In this document: in pieces, positions 22,862 through 26,248 of the stretch
Position numbering within the stretch: position 1 is the stretch's first letter
Layout: the number at the start of each line of letters is the position of its first letter
Virus record (IMG/VR): IMGVR_UViG_3300044627_000237
Location: 1 to 26,248 of that record
Reading direction: 5' to 3' (one strand)
DNA: 26,248 nt
From: a virus
Position numbers and translations under genes: made by a program
Notes under the pieces: model-generated
What the model was told of the DNA's origin: nothing
Databases searched by the model: none
What the model saw: only the letters and a program-made list of their open reading frames with translations

Positions 22862-23334
22862 TAAACTTGACTCCGTAAGTAGCGATAAAAGTTACGCATA
22901 GAGTTTGATGCATTTGGTGACTCAGCAATTCGTGCATAGATTGGCAATACAGCCATAAGTCTTGCAACATCCTCAGAATTTTGAGCAGCAACCATTGCAG
23001 GTGTAGATAAAATTTCAGGTCCTGCGCCTTCACCTGTTCGTAAACCAGTAGTCATAGGTTGGTCAGGGTATTGAGTTGGTGCATCAAAAGGCACTACTTC
23101 TTTTGCATAATCTGCTAAAGCAGAGCCTTGATTTAAAGGTAAAGATGCTGGGCTGGGTTGTCCACCACTCATGGGCGCTTGGGTTTGTAGGTCATAAAAG
23201 TCCTGCCCGTCACCATAAGCCATGCCTGCTGCGTATCGCGCAGGTTGTCCATCCGTTCTTTGAGAGAGCGCACCGGGTCCTGAAACTGGTGCAGGGTTGG
23301 TCGGTTTCCTGTATCCACCGCGCTGGTCTGCCAT
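22861..23334 (-). CDS. Hypothetical virion-region protein, 157 residues
   Basis: A soluble protein. The first 100 residues are Gly/Pro/Gln-rich and probably disordered (MADQRGGYRKPTNPAPVSGP). The last 40 are helical (NSEDVARLMAVLPIYARIAE and SMRNFYRYLRSQV). It is encoded between the portal and the giant protein, and its TAA overlaps the giant gene's ATG, so the two may be made in a fixed ratio. It has no motif I can name; a portal- or core-associated role is possible from position only. Confidence 0.55.
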   Translation of the reverse strand: MADQRGGYRKPTNPAPVSGPGALSQRTDGQPARYAAGMAYGDGQDFYDLQTQAPMSGGQPSPASLPLNQGSALADYAKEVVPFDAPTQYPDQPMTTGLRTGEGAGPEILSTPAMVAAQNSEDVARLMAVLPIYARIAESPNASNSMRNFYRYLRSQV

Positions 23335-23440
23335 TTTATCCTGCTTTCATTTTCGCTTTAAGAGCGTATCTAAAGTGCATCTTTTAAAATTATGAGTAGT
23401 TTTGTTTAAACAGCATACTCAGGCTGCATCAATAAACTTC
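23335..23440 (-). other. Largest non-coding gap, between a 53-residue gene and the 157-residue gene
   Basis: This 106-base AT-rich gap is the longest without a supported gene. It holds a GTTTAAAC word (23404-23411) and a CATAAT -10-like hexamer on the minus strand (plus 23389-23394), but no convincing -35 at the right spacing, so a promoter is only possible. No hairpin is obvious. Confidence 0.35.
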
Positions 23441-23602
23441 TTACTTATTTTTTGAACCGCGTGTTCCTTTTGGCTGCTTGCCAAGATAAACCATACCGCC
23501 CTTAGGATTGCCCTTTTTTGGAGTGCCATCTACGCGTGGCTTCTGTACATTAGCCTTGCCTGCTGAACCTTGGTTTGCTGGCTTCTTGCTGTATCCCTTC
23601 AT
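23441..23602 (-). CDS. 53-residue basic Gly/Lys-rich protein
   Basis: A short frame right after the portal gene, with a strong AAGGGGGTGA site before the ATG at 23600-23602. The product (MKGYSKKPANQGSAGKANVQ, then PKKGNPKGGMVYLGKQPKG) is rich in Lys, Gly, Pro and Asn, with no hydrophobic core beyond MVYL, and is probably flexible. Small basic proteins are a theme of this phage (see 9381-9966). Binding to DNA or the capsid interior is conceivable. No family recognised. Confidence 0.65.
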   Translation of the reverse strand: MKGYSKKPANQGSAGKANVQKPRVDGTPKKGNPKGGMVYLGKQPKGTRGSKNK

Positions 23603-23615
23603 TTATTCACCCCCT

Positions 23616-25430
23616 TTACGCTGGTACTCGCCGAATTAGGCTAGCCTGTAAATTAGGCTCTCCTTGTTGAGTTAGACTTGCTAAAAGTGATTGAACATCA
23701 GGGCGACCACCGGGGGCTATTTGACCCGCTGCTGTGCCTACCATACGACCAGTTGGACTTAAACCAGCAGGTAGTTGTCCAGCACCTGCGGGACCCTCAA
23801 CTGGCATGCCATCAGGACTTACTGTTTCAGGAGTTATGCCCGCAGGTGTTGGAACCTCAGGTTGTTTAAACGCATCTGCCACAGCAACTTCAATAGAAGT
23901 TCCCTTTTGACGAGCGTTAATTACCGCTGATAAAGCAACTAAAATTTCACTAGGGTCTTGTCCTTGGGATGCAAGGGCTGGAATAGCCTGAGCATAAGAA
24001 GCAATCGCTTGCTTCATTGCATCACGAAGTTCCTCGGTATCAACCTTGGCTTCCTCTTGTGTTGCATTGAAAGAGAAGGGCATTTGTCGGCGCAAGAAAT
24101 CGCGTGAAATCAATTTATCACCGCGAGCCTGTAAACCAAATACTAATGCCCTGTTAGGGTCCAAACCAGCCATGAGTCCGTATTGGACATCTACGGTGTA
24201 ATCGCCATCAATGTCGCGATTTGGCTTGTATTTGATGGAGTAAGGGGTTCCGTGATGATTACCCTTTAACTCTTTTTCATCATTGCCAAATACTGCTTCG
24301 TCAACCCTTAGGCAAACGCTAACAAGGTCAACAAAAGTACGGGCAAACATAGAGTGTGCAGTTTTAATTTGTGTATCAAAGCCACCCATAAGAGCCTGAA
24401 CACCACGACCAGTAACGATTGAAGCATCAAGGTTACCTGTACGGCTCTCAGGATAACGAGAACCTAGGCGTAGTTCTTGTTCAAGAACTCCCTGTTGAGC
24501 AAAAGCACCTGCTGGTATTTCAAGCGGAACTCTACGGATTGCTTGTGGGTTAGCAGAACGCATGATTGCATCAGGTCCAAGAGCCAACTCTTGTACATCA
24601 GTAGGCATAGCGATTGGTGCTTGTACTGCCTTAGTTGCTGCCTCTAATGAAAGCAAGGCATAGCGTGCCTTGGCAACTTGAATTGCTAGTACATCATCAA
24701 ACTGACCGCGTGATTGGTCGTCAATAGATGGTCGTTGTACAACCCTAATCATTACTTCACCGATTGGGTTTACTGCACGGTCAAGAATTAGGTTATTGCG
24801 GTTAGGAATAAATAAAACATCTTGGTCTTTGTCGTGATAACGGACCACTTCCATCATGTCTGATGGGCTGTCTTTGCTGTAAATCAAATTAGCCAACTCA
24901 GGATACTGAGCCATAAGTTCAGTCGTTGGCTTCATAATGCGTTGATAGAACTTGACTACCCGACCAAAGCGGTCAATTACTGGGTAGGAACCAATGGAGT
25001 CAAGGAAACGGATGCGTGGCATTTTATGCTTAACATCAATTTCTACCTCTGCTGGTACGAACCCATAAGTTACATAACGGTCAGCAGCGGTAAACATCTG
25101 AGATTGTAAATTGGAGAAGTCAACATAACCGTTAACAATCTCTCCACGCTTATCAGCCTTCTTACGGGCTGACTCAGATACCATGGTAGTTGAATTACAA
25201 TTAAATGCTGGTAGTGGTGCAATAACTTCTGCCAAGTCACGGGCAGCAATGTCCACCATGTTCGCAACAATAGGGCTTTCAAATGGACCGTCAGGGAAAA
25301 GGTCAGGGAATACATCTCGCATTTTGCCTTGGCGTACCAATAGTACATTGTACATACGGGTATCACGGTCAGCGTATGCACGGCGATAACGGTCAAAACC
25401 GCTAGTTATTTCCTCAATGGAAATTGCCAT
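23616..25430 (-). CDS. Portal protein
   Basis: A 604-residue protein from the ATG at 25428-25430 (GAGG five bases upstream; a GTG two codons earlier lacks a site). It has the portal pattern: an N-terminal helix with YADRDTRMYNVLLVRQGKM, SPIVANMVDIAARDLAEVIAP, a wing with YGFVPAEVEIDVKHK and IRFLDSIGSYPVIDRFGRV, a long stem/crown helix region (VAKARYALLSLEAATKAVQ), LGSRYPESRTGNLDASIVTG, and a Pro/Gly-rich C-terminal tail. The gene follows the large terminase directly, which fixes the call. The portal forms the DNA channel and terminase dock at one capsid vertex. Confidence 0.85.
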   Translation of the reverse strand: MAISIEEITSGFDRYRRAYADRDTRMYNVLLVRQGKMRDVFPDLFPDGPFESPIVANMVDIAARDLAEVIAPLPAFNCNSTTMVSESARKKADKRGEIVNGYVDFSNLQSQMFTAADRYVTYGFVPAEVEIDVKHKMPRIRFLDSIGSYPVIDRFGRVVKFYQRIMKPTTELMAQYPELANLIYSKDSPSDMMEVVRYHDKDQDVLFIPNRNNLILDRAVNPIGEVMIRVVQRPSIDDQSRGQFDDVLAIQVAKARYALLSLEAATKAVQAPIAMPTDVQELALGPDAIMRSANPQAIRRVPLEIPAGAFAQQGVLEQELRLGSRYPESRTGNLDASIVTGRGVQALMGGFDTQIKTAHSMFARTFVDLVSVCLRVDEAVFGNDEKELKGNHHGTPYSIKYKPNRDIDGDYTVDVQYGLMAGLDPNRALVFGLQARGDKLISRDFLRRQMPFSFNATQEEAKVDTEELRDAMKQAIASYAQAIPALASQGQDPSEILVALSAVINARQKGTSIEVAVADAFKQPEVPTPAGITPETVSPDGMPVEGPAGAGQLPAGLSPTGRMVGTAAGQIAPGGRPDVQSLLASLTQQGEPNLQASLIRRVPA

Positions 25431-25444
25431 GCTCACCTCTATTC

Positions 25445-26248
25445 TTAGTTTGTGTAAAGTAGTTCATCTAATGAAATGTTTATTTGATTGCCACGGTCAT
25501 AGCGTGTATGGAACATGTTTTGACGGCTATGCGAACGAGCAAAATTATTTGCTGCTGCAAGGCGGTCACGGCATGCAAGTTCTGCAAACCAAAATGCCAT
25601 AACGCAGTCTTTCTTTTGTGACTTAGGAGAGTCGGGATACCAAGTCACTAATTGTTCTATCAAAGCCTTTAATCCCTCGGAAGCATGAGTAGAAGGAAAC
25701 TCAATAAGAGCATTGCCTTCTGTATGTCCGTGGAATAAGGTCGTCAAAGAAGCGACTCCGAAGTCGGTGTCCCATTTATTTTGTCCTGTGTGATGTTCCC
25801 GTAGAACCGCACCCCTTGACGAAAGGTATTCTCGTACTTCACGGTCCTGAGTTAACATTGTTTGAAAAGCGTTCTTTTCAATTCGCCACTCGGTGATGTT
25901 GTACTTATCAGTCCAGTCTTTAATCAATGTTCTAATCTCATCAGGTAACATGCCTGCCACATTGGACACATCTAGTATGTATCTCTTTTGGGTTGAGATG
26001 TCTAAGGCAATGGCAACGGCAGCAGAGTATCCAGCACCTGCTGGGTCAAAACCTGCTACGACTATTAAGCCATCCATACCTTCGGGTCTAACACCGGGCA
26101 TACCCTTAGGTATTCTGCCAATGTTGCGACCACCGTTAATTACACCTTTAATAGCATCCGAAGGAAAAGCCGAGTCCTCATGTACATGCTGTTGTTGATA
26201 CACCATAGCCCAAAGATTTGGGGACATACGCCCACGCTTTTTGGCTAG
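25445..26248 (-). CDS. terL: Large terminase subunit, C-terminal nuclease part (5' end beyond window)
   Basis: The frame is open to the right edge; the visible part is 267 residues. An early RMSPNLWAMVYQQQ is the linker that normally joins the ATPase to the nuclease. VVAGFDPAGAGYSAAVAIALD gives the first catalytic Asp, RIEKNAF the Glu, and KKDCVMAFWFAE the late Asp, the RNase H-like triad that cuts concatemers during packaging. The ATPase Walker motifs should lie outside the window. TTA-type stop (TAA) at 25445-25447, 15 bases before the portal ATG. Confidence 0.85.
   Translation of the reverse strand, partial: LAKKRGRMSPNLWAMVYQQQHVHEDSAFPSDAIKGVINGGRNIGRIPKGMPGVRPEGMDGLIVVAGFDPAGAGYSAAVAIALDISTQKRYILDVSNVAGMLPDEIRTLIKDWTDKYNITEWRIEKNAFQTMLTQDREVREYLSSRGAVLREHHTGQNKWDTDFGVASLTTLFHGHTEGNALIEFPSTHASEGLKALIEQLVTWYPDSPKSQKKDCVMAFWFAELACRDRLAAANNFARSHSRQNMFHTRYDRGNQINISLDELLYTN

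Larger units (their letters stand above)
9..23871. repeat. Dispersed 8-bp palindrome GTTTAAAC, 15 copies
   Basis: Copies start at 9, 1133, 3369, 8270, 9187, 10026, 10349, 10957, 11247, 15183, 17803, 17938, 21362, 23404 and 23864 (each 8 bases). Flanks are not conserved. Eleven lie inside genes: eight as Leu-Asn (TTA AAC), three as Phe-Lys (TTT AAA after GCG). One supplies a stop codon and three are non-coding, including the loop of the capsid hairpin. Six fall between 8270 and 11254. None lies in the fibre genes from 3377 to 8269. Confidence 0.9.

Noticed and set aside
9-23871. GTTTAAAC copies as cloning or linker artefacts (PmeI site)
   Set aside because: Eleven copies sit inside intact reading frames with different flanks, and one supplies a stop codon, so they belong to the genome.
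1-26248. tRNA or other structured RNA genes, and insertion sequences
   Set aside because: No cloverleaf-like stretch, transposase or terminal repeat was noticed; the window is almost fully occupied by minus-strand coding sequence.

Overview
This window reads as the late (virion and lysis) half of a tailed double-stranded DNA phage. Every convincing gene lies on the minus strand, so transcription runs from the right edge to the left. At the right edge is the C-terminal part of the large terminase (open at the edge). Then come the portal, small virion-type proteins, a 2057-residue giant protein, three helical or low-complexity proteins, a scaffold, an N4-gp56-like HK97-fold major capsid protein, a block of small head or connector genes with a proteasome-beta-like Ntn hydrolase, an adaptor-like protein, fibre genes, and a lysis cassette at the left. 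No tail tube, sheath, tail chaperone or tape-measure gene is visible, so a short-tailed (podovirus-like) particle is the simplest reading.

Several small proteins (10684-10956, 10959-11216, 9115-9381, 9381-9542) and the 658-residue protein look to me like families of actinobacterial phages. The DUF5872 protein, the Gly-rich fibre and the 115-residue fibre-associated protein look like freshwater or marine phage families. With a moderate base composition (mid-40s % GC by eye), an aquatic, low-GC actinobacterium is a plausible host. This is recollection and inference, not a database result.

Packing is extremely tight. I count seven TAATG stop/start junctions plus ATGA, GTGA and TTGA overlaps. 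Six genes of 35 to 53 codons fit in these gaps, including a TTG-started zinc-ribbon miniprotein at 3279-3386. The strongest RNA element is a 14-bp hairpin just after the capsid gene, whose three G-U pairs form only in the minus-strand transcript.

Two whole-window word signals stand out. The 8-bp palindrome GTTTAAAC occurs 15 times, where less than one copy is expected; it occurs in all three codon phases, once as a stop codon and once as the loop of the capsid hairpin. In contrast, in a manual read I found no copy of five 4-bp palindromes: GATC, GGCC, AGCT, ACGT and TCGA. This looks like strong selection against type II restriction sites (or an equivalent) combined with positive selection for one longer palindrome. 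The proteasome-like protein in the head cassette and the two ADP-ribosyltransferase-like stretches in the giant protein are the most interesting gene-level observations.
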